64,000 bases of DNA from Acaudatibacter sp050729515 (GTDB lineage Bacteria; Pseudomonadota; Alphaproteobacteria; Caulobacterales; Caulobacteraceae). Positions 14,344 through 22,167 of the stretch are shown here, in pieces (position 1 is the first letter of the stretch; each line of letters starts with the position of its first letter). The stretch spans positions 8,092 through 72,091 of the forward strand of contig JBOHLG010000015.1 in the NCBI GenBank assembly GCA_050729515.1, in the 5' to 3' direction. The notes beneath the pieces were generated by a model. It was not told the origin of the DNA. It ran no database searches and was given only the letters and a program-made list of their open reading frames with translations. The position numbers were made by a program, and so were the translations under genes.

Positions 14344-15956
14344 CCTCCCTGGCTCATCAAAAGGCGCTCCAGAGCCTCCAGCGAATCCGCTTCTCCAGCC
14401 GGCTTGTCCCAGCGGATGCGGTGGATGCGCGGAAAGCGCAGGGCGAAGCCGCTGCGGTGGCGGCTCGAGCGCTGCACCCCCTCGAAGGCGACCTCGAGCA
14501 CCAACCCCTCGCTGGGGCCGGCGGCGACCTGGCGCACCGGCCCGAAGCGCTCCACGGTATGGCCGCGCACATAGGCGTCGAGCCGGCGGAGCTCCTCGTC
14601 GGTGAAGCCGAAATAGGCCTTGCCCACCGGGGTGAGGGCGCGGCCCGCGGCCTCTTCGGTCCACAAGCCGAAGGTGTAGTCCGAATAGAAGCTCGAACGC
14701 TTGCCATGGCCGCGCTGGGCGTACATCAGGACCGCGTCGAGGAGGAACGGATCGCGCTTCCACTTGAACCACGGGCCTCTGGGCCGGCCGGCTTGATAGA
14801 CCGAATCCCATCGCTTGAGCATGACGCCTTCGGCGCGCCGGGCCTCGCCAGTTGGCGGATCGGCGCGCAGGCGGGCGAGCTCTCCCCAATCCTTGAACGC
14901 GATGAGGGGCGAGAGGAGGAGGGCCGGCGAGGCGTCGCCCGCCACGAAGGCCTCGAGCCGGGAGCGGCGGTCGCGAAAGCCAAGCCCTCGAAGATCCTCG
15001 CCTTGGTCGGCCAGCAGGTCATAGGCCATGATCCCGGCCGGGTGGGACGCCATGAGCCTGGCCTCGCCGGTCTTGCGGTTGAGCCTCTGCTGGAGCTCGC
15101 TGAACGCGCCGACCACGTCCTGGCGGATCACCAGCAGCTCGCCGTCGACCACGCCTTCCAGATGCAATGACGCGAGCGCATCGGGAAACGCCGCGGAGAT
15201 GTCATCGCCGGTGCGGCTGAAGAGGCGCCGCACGCCTTGTTCGTTGACGGCCTGCACCCGGACGCCATCCCATTTCCACTCCGCGGCGAAGTCCGCCGGA
15301 TCGAGTTTCGCAAAATCGCTTTCCGCGTCGATCGCCTGTGCCAGCATGGGCGGGCGAAAGCGCCCCGGGTGATCGGCCGAAGGCCGCTCGCTCCGCTTCT
15401 CGAGCCAGGCGAAGAGGTCGCCGTAGGGCGGGAAAAGGCCGTGCCAGATCTCCTCGATCTCGCCGACCTCCACGCCTCCAAGGCCGGCGAGCGCTGCTCG
15501 CGCGAGCCGGGCCGACACCCCCACCCGCAGGCCTCCGGTCACCAGCTTCAAGAGCGCCCAGCGGCCTTCGGCGTCGAGCGCATCCAACCATCCTTCGATC
15601 AGGCGCTCGGCCTCGGCGCGCCCCGCGCGCGAGAGCAGGTCCACGACTTCGGTGAGATCCGGCTCCGGGGCGCTGACCCCGGTCCTGCCCGGCCAGATGA
15701 GGGCGACCGTCTCGGCGAGATCGCCCACATAGTCGAGGGAGTAGGCGAAGAGGACCGGATCGACGCGCGCCTCCACCGCCCGGCGGATGGCGGCCGGCTT
15801 GGCCTCGCGAAAGGCAAGCTCGCCGGTGAGGGCGGCCAGAGCCCAGCCGCGCTCGGGGTCGGGAGCGGAGGCGAGGTAGTCGGATAGGAGCGCGAGCTTG
15901 CCGGTTCGCGAGGAGGTGAAGGCGAGGCGATCGAGCAGGCGGGCGAAGGCGCGCAA
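14340..15956 (-). CDS. Cisplatin damage response ATP-dependent DNA ligase
   Basis: 538 residues. An N-terminal alpha-helical DNA-binding domain (1-195) precedes the nucleotidyltransferase domain with the adenylated Lys228 in EWKWDG, then DGELLV, EGVMLKRWDSVY and the OB-fold with WFKWKRDP. Order and length match the bacterial LigC-like family recognised as a cisplatin damage response ligase. It seals DNA nicks using ATP and is thought to act in repair. It lies 6 nt after its partner exonuclease gene on the same strand. The helicase and PdeM-type nuclease often found with the pair are not adjacent here. Confidence 0.93.
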   Translation of the reverse strand: MRAFARLLDRLAFTSSRTGKLALLSDYLASAPDPERGWALAALTGELAFREAKPAAIRRAVEARVDPVLFAYSLDYVGDLAETVALIWPGRTGVSAPEPDLTEVVDLLSRAGRAEAERLIEGWLDALDAEGRWALLKLVTGGLRVGVSARLARAALAGLGGVEVGEIEEIWHGLFPPYGDLFAWLEKRSERPSADHPGRFRPPMLAQAIDAESDFAKLDPADFAAEWKWDGVRVQAVNEQGVRRLFSRTGDDISAAFPDALASLHLEGVVDGELLVIRQDVVGAFSELQQRLNRKTGEARLMASHPAGIMAYDLLADQGEDLRGLGFRDRRSRLEAFVAGDASPALLLSPLIAFKDWGELARLRADPPTGEARRAEGVMLKRWDSVYQAGRPRGPWFKWKRDPFLLDAVLMYAQRGHGKRSSFYSDYTFGLWTEEAAGRALTPVGKAYFGFTDEELRRLDAYVRGHTVERFGPVRQVAAGPSEGLVLEVAFEGVQRSSRHRSGFALRFPRIHRIRWDKPAGEADSLEALERLLMSQGG

Positions 15957-15962
15957 CGAGAT

Positions 15963-17009
15963 TCAGCCTTCTTCGTCGTACTCTTCGAGGAGGAGCGGGC
16001 GGGCGGCGCGGCCCTCGAGCTCGGCCCAGCGGAGAAGCGCTTCTTCGCGGCCGTGGGTGATCCACGTCTGATCAGGGGAAAGCTCGCTGATTGTCGAGGT
16101 GAGTTCGTCCCAGTCGGCGTGGTCGGAGATGACCAGCGGCAATTCGACCGCCCTTTGGCGGGCGCGGGCGCGCACCGCCATCCACCCCGAGGCGAAAGCG
16201 CCGAGCGGATCGGCGAAGCGGCGCATCCAGGGGCTGACGAGCGCCGAGGGCGGCGCCAGGACGATCTCGCCGGCAAGGCGGCCTTGGCCCATGGCGCTGG
16301 CGAGCGCTCCGAGCTCGACGCCAAAACGGCTGTAGAGACCGCAGAGGCGCTCCAGCGCTCCATGCAGGAAGATCGGCCTTTCGAATCCCGCCTCGCGCAG
16401 GAGGGCGATGATCCGCTGCGCCTTTCCGAGCGCATAGGCGCCCACGACATGGGTCCGCTCGGGGAACTGGCGAAGCGAGGCGAGGATCTTTTCGATCTCC
16501 TCTCCATCGGGAGGGTGGCGGAAGACCGGAAGGGCGAAGGTGGCTTCGGTGACGAAAACTTCGCAGGCGACCGGCTCGAAAGCCGCGCAGGTGGGATCGC
16601 GTCGCCGTTTGTAATCGCCGCTGACCACGATCCGAAGGTCCTTCCAGGAAAGGGCGATCTGGGCCGAGCCGAGCACATGGCCGGCCGGATGAAGCGTGAT
16701 CTCAACGCCGTCGCGAGAATGCGCCCGGCCGTATGGAGCGGCGAGTGTCGATCCGGAAAATTCGGCGCCGAAGCGTTCGGCCATGATCGCCAGGGTCTCG
16801 GGCGTGGCGAGAACCGAGCCGTGGCCAGGGGTTGCGTGATCGCCGTGGCCATGAGTGACCACGGCCCGATCCACCGGCCGGCGCGGATCGACGTAGAACC
16901 CGCCCGGGGGGCAGTAGAGCCCGGCGTTCTCGGGTCGCAGGAGGTCTTCGGGCCGCAGCACGACCGCGACTATAGGCACGGCGGCCGAACTGTCCCAAAA
17001 CTCTCCCAT
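15963..17009 (-). CDS. Ligase-associated DNA damage response exonuclease (beta-CASP family)
   Basis: About 348 residues with the metallo-beta-lactamase motif THGHGDHATPGHG, followed by HPAGHVLGSAQI, SGDYKRRRDP and, near the end, SDHADWDEL and WITHGREEA of the beta-CASP region. This is the exonuclease regularly paired with the ATP-dependent ligase and should trim DNA ends during repair. The ATG at 17009 lies inside a CCCATGGG palindrome that also contains the start of the divergent thioesterase. GTG codons at 16979 and 16961 (just before LRPEDLLRP) are credible alternatives, as none of the starts has a clear ribosome site. Confidence 0.88.
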   Translation of the reverse strand: MGEFWDSSAAVPIVAVVLRPEDLLRPENAGLYCPPGGFYVDPRRPVDRAVVTHGHGDHATPGHGSVLATPETLAIMAERFGAEFSGSTLAAPYGRAHSRDGVEITLHPAGHVLGSAQIALSWKDLRIVVSGDYKRRRDPTCAAFEPVACEVFVTEATFALPVFRHPPDGEEIEKILASLRQFPERTHVVGAYALGKAQRIIALLREAGFERPIFLHGALERLCGLYSRFGVELGALASAMGQGRLAGEIVLAPPSALVSPWMRRFADPLGAFASGWMAVRARARQRAVELPLVISDHADWDELTSTISELSPDQTWITHGREEALLRWAELEGRAARPLLLEEYDEEG

Positions 17010-17481
17010 GGGCGGAATCGAGATGGACCCCGAGGCGATCGGCAGGGCGATGGCCGAAGGAACGCCGCACGCGCTCGCGCTGGGCTTTGTCTTTGTGTCG
17101 GCCGAGGCCGGGACCGGCGTCCTCAAGGTTCCCTGGCGCGAGGACCTCGTCGGCGATCCTCAGTCCGGAGTTCTTGCCGGCGGGGTGGTGACCGCCCTTC
17201 TCGACCATGCCTGCGGTCTGGCCGTGGCGAGCCTGGGTGCGGCCGGATCGACCGCCACCCTCGATTTGCGTATCGACTACATGAGGCCGGCCGAGCCGAG
17301 GCGCGACGTCTTCGCCAGGGCCCACTGCTACAAGATGGGCCACACCATTGCGTTCGTGCGCGCCGTCGCCTTCGAGACGGACCCGGCCGATCCGATCGCC
17401 GCCGCCCAGGCCGCTTTCGTGGTCAATCCGCCGGAAGGCGCTCAGCCTTCGATCCGTGGCGGCGCGAGCGCTGGGCCGTAG
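17008..17481 (+). CDS. PaaI-family hotdog thioesterase
   Basis: 157 residues with the hotdog-fold signature SGVLAGGVVTALLDHACGLA and the strand region TATLDLRIDYMRPAEPRRD. The family hydrolyses acyl-CoA thioesters, often phenylacetyl-CoA-related ones; the substrate here is not evident. The ATG at 17008 overlaps the start of the divergent exonuclease; an ATG at 17023 (MDPEAIGR) with GGCGGA upstream is an equally likely start. No operon partner follows in the same direction. Confidence 0.82.
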   Translation: MGGIEMDPEAIGRAMAEGTPHALALGFVFVSAEAGTGVLKVPWREDLVGDPQSGVLAGGVVTALLDHACGLAVASLGAAGSTATLDLRIDYMRPAEPRRDVFARAHCYKMGHTIAFVRAVAFETDPADPIAAAQAAFVVNPPEGAQPSIRGGASAGP

Positions 17482-17554
17482 ATGCCCAGGAATAGCGCGC
17501 AGGCTGCCGACCGCGCCTCTGGGCCGGGGACCTGGGAGATTCTGGTTGGGCGGT

Positions 17555-18253
17555 TCAACGATCGCCGTCGGCGACAGCCTTGATCGCCTCGATATCCAAA
17601 AGGCGAAGTCTCTGGCGGCGGCTCGCGAGCCAGCCCGCCCGCTGCCACTTCGAAAGCAGACGGCTGGCCGTGTAGAGAGTCGTCCCTGAGAGCTCGGCAA
17701 TATCGGTGCGCCTCAAAGGAAAGGCGATCGACGTCACCTCTCCGCCTTGCCCGTCGGCTTGGCGCGTTAGCCGCACCAAGGTGTGCGCGAGCCGCCGCGC
17801 CGCGCTCTGAGTTCCCAGTTCGCGCATCCGGTTCTGCGCTTCCTGCAGGCGGGCGCCGACGATGCGCAAGAGATTGATCGCAACCTCGGGGTCGGCGTGC
17901 ATTAGCGCGGCGAGATCTGCTTCGCTCCAGCTCGCCTCGCAAGTCTCAGTCATCGCGATCGCGTCGGCCGGATAACGCCCATCGGTGAAGAGCGCGACCG
18001 CTCCGAAGATCTCGCCCGGCCCCACCAGCCGCATCATCGCCAGGGCTCCGTCGCTACCTGATTGGACGATACGAATCGCCCCGCGCATCACGATGTGAGC
18101 GCGCACTCCTTCGTCGCCCTGGTTGAAGACGACGGCAGCCCTGCGCCAAAGGCGCGTCCGCGCCCTCTCCGCGGCGGCGAGCAAGGTCGTCGCGCCGACG
18201 CCTTCAAAGAGAGCCATGGCGGCGAGCGCACTCTCTTCGACCTGCCGGGTCAT
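17555..18253 (-). CDS. Crp/Fnr family transcription regulator, probably NO-responsive
   Basis: 232 residues: a cyclic-nucleotide-binding-like sensor domain (about 15-130, VVFNQGDEGVRAHIVMRGAIRI), a dimer helix, and a C-terminal winged helix (about 155-225) with FPLRRTDIAELSGTTLYTASRLL as the recognition helix region. No Fnr-type N-terminal cysteine cluster is present, so it is not a [4Fe-4S] oxygen sensor. Divergent transcription from a NO reductase suggests a DNR/NnrR-type regulator that senses nitric oxide. A TTG-N8-CAA palindrome lies between the two genes at 18280-18293. Confidence 0.88.
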   Translation of the reverse strand: MTRQVEESALAAMALFEGVGATTLLAAAERARTRLWRRAAVVFNQGDEGVRAHIVMRGAIRIVQSGSDGALAMMRLVGPGEIFGAVALFTDGRYPADAIAMTETCEASWSEADLAALMHADPEVAINLLRIVGARLQEAQNRMRELGTQSAARRLAHTLVRLTRQADGQGGEVTSIAFPLRRTDIAELSGTTLYTASRLLSKWQRAGWLASRRQRLRLLDIEAIKAVADGDR

Positions 18254-18279
18254 CTCTCCAGCTTAGCAACGCTGGCCGC

Positions 18280-18293
18280 TTGCTCCACGTCAA
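18280..18293. promoter_or_regulatory. FNR/NnrR-type operator between regulator and NO reductase genes
   Basis: TTGCTCCACGTCAA has the TTG-N8-CAA frame of the FNR-family site TTGAT-N4-ATCAA and matches 8 of its 10 defined positions. Its centre is about 78 bp before the NO reductase start and 33 bp before the divergent regulator start. A start of transcription 41.5 bp downstream would fall near 18328, with TCTAAG (18313-18318) as a weak -10. It could therefore activate norZ and repress or autoregulate the regulator gene. Confidence 0.5.
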
Positions 18294-18364
18294 AACGCAC
18301 CCGCGGAGATGCTCTAAGAGATCGCGATCAAGAAACATCCAAAGAGCCAGCTGGAAGGGCCGCC

Positions 18365-20698
18365 ATGCAATCGAATGCGCAACGCGCGGACTCCTTTGCT
18401 GCTGATCCGGTCAGCAATGTCCTCAAGTGGGCATTGCTGGCGGTGGCGGTGATCTCCTTCGGCCTTTTCGCCTGGGCGACGGTGGCGACCTATGAGCGCG
18501 CCCCGCCTCAGCCGGAAAGATTCGTCGGCCCGGGCGGTGTCGTCGTCATGACAAGCCAGGACATCCTCGCCGGCAAGGGCGGCTTTCAGAAATCCGACAT
18601 GATGGACTACGGCAGCCTCTACGGCATGGGCTCCTATTACGGCGACGACTACACAGCCCAGACGCTGGTCGAGCTCGGCCTGGCCGCCCGCGCGGGCATC
18701 GCGCAGGCTGCAGACGGCAAGTCGTTCACCGGGCTCGATCCAGACCAGCAGGCGGCGGCCACGGCCGCCATGCGCCGGAGCCTCCAGGGGATCGACCTGA
18801 CCCAGCGGCAGGTCGCGTTCTCCGCCCCCCTCGCCGCCGCCGTCATCAGCGTGCGCGATCGGATCGCCGCCTCACTTGTGATCGGAAACCGCGAGACCGG
18901 CTGGACGCCGGCGCGCAGTCTCTCGCCGGCTCTCGCTCGCCAGACGGCGGATTTTCTCGTGTATTCCTCCCTCACGACGGTCGCGCGGCGCCCTGGCAAG
19001 AGCTGGTCGTGGACTCAGAACTGGCCCTTCGAGCCACTGGTCGGCAACACTCCCACGTCAACCACCTTCATCTGGACCTGGGCGAGCTTCTGTTTCACCT
19101 TCTTCGCCTTCGGCCTTGTGCTCTTCATCTACGAGTATTTCCTGAGCGCGCCGGACGATGCGCCGATGGACCCGGTGCTCGCCAATTTCCGGCCGCTGAC
19201 CGCCAGCCAGAAGCGGATCTGGAAATACTTCCTCGTCGTCGCCGGCCTCCTGCTCGTCCAGGTCGCGGCCGGAATCATCATGGCGCATGCCTACTACGAC
19301 CGGCGGAGCTTCTACGGGATCGCCATCGACCAAGTCTTTCCGTTCAACTTCCTGCGGGATGTGCACATCCAGGCGCCGATCGTGTGGATCGGTCTTTCGT
19401 GGATCGGCTCAGCCCTCTTTCTGGCGCCCGCGATCGCCGGCGGCGAGGAGGCCAAGGGTCAGCACGTCCTGGTGGATCTCCTCTTCTGGGTCACTCTCGC
19501 GGTCGTCGCCGGCGCCCTCATCGGCGACTGGCTGGGGATCATGGGAGCAATCGACAAGGACTGGTTCTGGTTCGGAAACCAGGGCCGTTCCTACATCCAG
19601 CTCGGACGCTTCTGGCAGATCGGCTTCTTCATCGGTCTGGCCTTCTGGAGCTTCCTCGTGATGCGGGCGCTCTGGCCGACCGCCTCCCGCTGGTGGAAGG
19701 CGGCTGGCGAGTTCTGGTCAGGCCGTATCCGACTCGAGCATCTCATCTGGGCCTCGACCGTGAACATCGCGGTCCTCTACATCTTCGGCATGATCCCGCT
19801 CACCGGGATCGAGAAATCCTTCACCATTGGCGACTTCTGGCGCTGGTGGGTGGTCCACTTGTGGGTCGAGCAATCGTTCGAGTTTTTCGCCGCCACGATG
19901 AGCGCCTATCTCCTGATGGCCGTGGGACTGGTGTCCCGCAAGCTCGCCGAGCGGGCGACCTATTTCGAGATCATCCTCATCTTCCTGGGCGGCATCCTCG
20001 GCACCGGCCATCACCTCTACTGGGCGGGAGGACCGAGCATGTGGGCGCCGCTCGGCAGCATGTTCTCCTTCATCGAGGTCCTGCCTCTCGTCCTGCTGAT
20101 CATCGAGGCGATCAATCACTACCGCCTGATCCGCGCCCACCAGGAGTTCAATTACCGACTGGCCTACACCTATGTGATCGGCGCGGCGTTCTGGAATTTC
20201 GTCGGGGCCGGGGTGTTCGGCGGCGGGACGCTCAACGCTCCGCTCGTCAACTATTACGAGCACGGCACTTTCCTGACCCTCAATCACGCGCACACCGCGC
20301 TCTTCGGCGCGTTCGGGGAATTGGCGATCGGTCTCATCTACTTCTGTCTGCGCTACATGCACGGCGAGCGGCGTCGCTTCAGCGAACGGCTCGGCTTGTG
20401 GGCCTTCTGGCTTTACAATGGCGGCTTGGTGCTCTGGATTCTGCTGAACTTCTTCCCGATCGGATGGCCGCAACTGGAGGCGGTCTATGAACACGGTCTC
20501 GCCTATGCGAGGAGCACGGCCTTCTACGATACGACGCTCCTTTGGCAGTGGATGCGCCTTCCCGGCGACGTTCTCTTCGCAATCGGCGCGCTCCTCATGG
20601 CCTGGGATTTCGTGCTCAAGACCCGACCATTCCTGCCGCTAGGTTTGGGGAGACCAACGTCCGAACCCTCCAGCCCGGCGGTTCAGGCCGCCGAATAG
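18365..20698 (+). CDS. norZ: Quinol-dependent nitric oxide reductase (qNOR)
   Basis: 777 residues from an ATG with GGAAGG 8 nt upstream. An N-terminal anchor helix and a periplasmic domain resembling fused NorC without haem c precede about 12 membrane helices homologous to NorB. Metal ligands are visible in VVHLWVEQSFEFF (with the family Glu), GTGHHLYWAGGPSMW and LNHAHTALFG. The enzyme reduces 2 NO to N2O with electrons from quinol in the inner membrane. With no nitrite reductase nearby, a detoxifying role is more likely than full denitrification. It is the first gene of a four-gene rightward set. Confidence 0.95.
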   Translation: MQSNAQRADSFAADPVSNVLKWALLAVAVISFGLFAWATVATYERAPPQPERFVGPGGVVVMTSQDILAGKGGFQKSDMMDYGSLYGMGSYYGDDYTAQTLVELGLAARAGIAQAADGKSFTGLDPDQQAAATAAMRRSLQGIDLTQRQVAFSAPLAAAVISVRDRIAASLVIGNRETGWTPARSLSPALARQTADFLVYSSLTTVARRPGKSWSWTQNWPFEPLVGNTPTSTTFIWTWASFCFTFFAFGLVLFIYEYFLSAPDDAPMDPVLANFRPLTASQKRIWKYFLVVAGLLLVQVAAGIIMAHAYYDRRSFYGIAIDQVFPFNFLRDVHIQAPIVWIGLSWIGSALFLAPAIAGGEEAKGQHVLVDLLFWVTLAVVAGALIGDWLGIMGAIDKDWFWFGNQGRSYIQLGRFWQIGFFIGLAFWSFLVMRALWPTASRWWKAAGEFWSGRIRLEHLIWASTVNIAVLYIFGMIPLTGIEKSFTIGDFWRWWVVHLWVEQSFEFFAATMSAYLLMAVGLVSRKLAERATYFEIILIFLGGILGTGHHLYWAGGPSMWAPLGSMFSFIEVLPLVLLIIEAINHYRLIRAHQEFNYRLAYTYVIGAAFWNFVGAGVFGGGTLNAPLVNYYEHGTFLTLNHAHTALFGAFGELAIGLIYFCLRYMHGERRRFSERLGLWAFWLYNGGLVLWILLNFFPIGWPQLEAVYEHGLAYARSTAFYDTTLLWQWMRLPGDVLFAIGALLMAWDFVLKTRPFLPLGLGRPTSEPSSPAVQAAE

Positions 20699-20716
20699 CT
20701 CCCGAGAAGAATAACC

Positions 20717-21163
20717 ATGGGCGAAATCGCGAGCGCTCGCCTCGAGGACCTCATCGCCGTCATCCCGTATGTGAAGTTCCTGGGCATGAGCGTCGAGTTC
20801 GCGGGGGAGGAGCTGACCGGGGTCCTTCCCTTCTCGGCTCATCTCATCGGCAACACCCGACTTCCGGCCCTCCACGGCGGCGTGCTCGGCGCCTTCCTGG
20901 AGATGACCGCCCTGGCCCAACTGATGGTTCTGGAACCTGTGCGCCGCCAGCCCCGGACCATCGACGTGACGATCGAATACCTGCGGCCCGGCAGGCCGAT
21001 GAGCACCTGGGCCAAGGCCGATGTCCGCAAGATCGGCCGGCGCATCGCCAACGTCCATGTCGAGGCCTGGCAGGATCGCCGCTCCGCCCCCGTGGCGGCG
21101 CTTCGGGGCCACTTCCTCCTCAGTCCGGCGGCAGAGCCGACGGGGGCGGCGAAGGCTTCATGA
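20717..21163 (+). CDS. PaaI-family hotdog thioesterase in NO-reductase operon
   Basis: 148 residues with the hotdog features PALHGGVLGAFLEMTALAQ and RTIDVTIEYLRPGRPMSTWAKAD. It starts 18 nt after norZ, and its stop overlaps the next gene in an ATGA quartet. The family hydrolyses acyl-CoA thioesters. A link between such an enzyme and NO metabolism is not established to my knowledge; co-operon position is the only evidence. A second, different PaaI protein is encoded at 17008-17481. Confidence 0.83.
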   Translation: MGEIASARLEDLIAVIPYVKFLGMSVEFAGEELTGVLPFSAHLIGNTRLPALHGGVLGAFLEMTALAQLMVLEPVRRQPRTIDVTIEYLRPGRPMSTWAKADVRKIGRRIANVHVEAWQDRRSAPVAALRGHFLLSPAAEPTGAAKAS

Positions 21164-21636
21164 TCGACGTCGTCATCGCCCGCGGACTGCACGTGGTGGC
21201 CGTGGTGGTGTGGATCGGCGGAGTGGCTCTCGTCACCACCGTCGTGCTCCCGGCCCTGCGCAAAGGGGATTTCGGAGAGGATCGCCGAACCGCCTTCCAG
21301 GCGATCGAGCGGCGTTTTTCCTGGCAGGCCCGAACGGCCGCGGTCGTGGTGCTCGCCAGCGGTCTCTACATGGTCGCGCGCGAAAATCTGTGGAGCCGCT
21401 ACCGCTCCGCCGACTTCTGGTGGATGCACGCCATGGCGGCGCTCTGGCTGATGTACGCGGTGGTCCTTTTCGTCATCGAGCCCCTCTTCGTGCGTCGCCG
21501 CTTCCGCGACTATTCCGGCTCCGATCCCGGACGAGCCTATGCCTGGATGCAATGGGGCCACCTCGCCCTTCTGGCGCTCAGCCTCTTCGTCGTCTTCGCG
21601 GCGGTGGTGGGAAGCCGAGGCTGGCCCATATTCTAG
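21160..21636 (+). CDS. CopD-like four-helix membrane protein
   Basis: 158 residues with four predicted membrane helices. The first contains ARGLHVVAVVVWIGGVALVT, resembling CopD and DUF2269-like proteins in which the His and Trp lie near a haem or copper site. RRFSWQARTAAVVVLASGLY and DFWWMHAMAALWLMYAVVLF follow the same pattern. Its ATG overlaps the stop of the thioesterase gene, so it is co-translated with the NO reductase set. It may be a haem-binding membrane component supporting the reductase, but the function is inferred from context. Confidence 0.75.
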   Translation: MIDVVIARGLHVVAVVVWIGGVALVTTVVLPALRKGDFGEDRRTAFQAIERRFSWQARTAAVVVLASGLYMVARENLWSRYRSADFWWMHAMAALWLMYAVVLFVIEPLFVRRRFRDYSGSDPGRAYAWMQWGHLALLALSLFVVFAAVVGSRGWPIF

Positions 21637-21659
21637 GAAATCGGAAAATCGAGACGCCC

Positions 21660-22136
21660 GTGGACGCCAGGACCGCCGAGAAGAAAACCCAGAGCCGTCG
21701 CGCCCTCTTCGCCGAGAGGGTGGCGGCCGAGACCGGCGTCGACGAGACGCTGATCTCCGCCCAGGTACGCGCCTTCTACGCCAAGGCGAGAGGCGATCCC
21801 TTGCTGGGGCCGGTCTTCGAAAGGATGGTCTTCGACTGGGAAGCGCACTTCGGCCGCATGGACGCCTTCTGGTCCTCGGTCCTTCTGATGCGAGGGAGCT
21901 ATCATGGTTCGCCCATGGCCCGTCATCAAGTCCTTCCGATCGGCGCGGACCATTTCGACCGGTGGCTCGCGCTCTGGGATGAGACGGCGCGCGAGGTCTG
22001 CCCCGCGCCGGCCGCTGAGCTCTTCGCAACCCGCGCCCGGGCGATCGGCGAAAGCCTTGAACTGGGGATCGCCGCCTCTCGAGGCGTCCTGCTGGGCAAG
22101 GGCGAGCGTCTTGAGATGCCGCATCCGACCGATTGA
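21660..22136 (+). CDS. Group III truncated haemoglobin
   Basis: 158 residues from a GTG start, 23 nt after the membrane protein. Features of group III truncated globins are ISAQVRAFYAKARGDPLLGPVF, the DWEAHFGRMDAFWSS block, and HFDRWLALWDET, whose His should be the proximal haem ligand. Such globins bind O2 and NO in the cytoplasm. Its place behind the NO reductase supports a part in NO handling. The first 25 or so residues (ARTAEKKTQSRRALFAE) are polar and may be an extension. No strong ribosome site is visible. Confidence 0.85.
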   Translation: MDARTAEKKTQSRRALFAERVAAETGVDETLISAQVRAFYAKARGDPLLGPVFERMVFDWEAHFGRMDAFWSSVLLMRGSYHGSPMARHQVLPIGADHFDRWLALWDETAREVCPAPAAELFATRARAIGESLELGIAASRGVLLGKGERLEMPHPTD

Positions 22137-22167
22137 CCCTCGGGGTAAGGGCCGCTACCGGCCAGAC

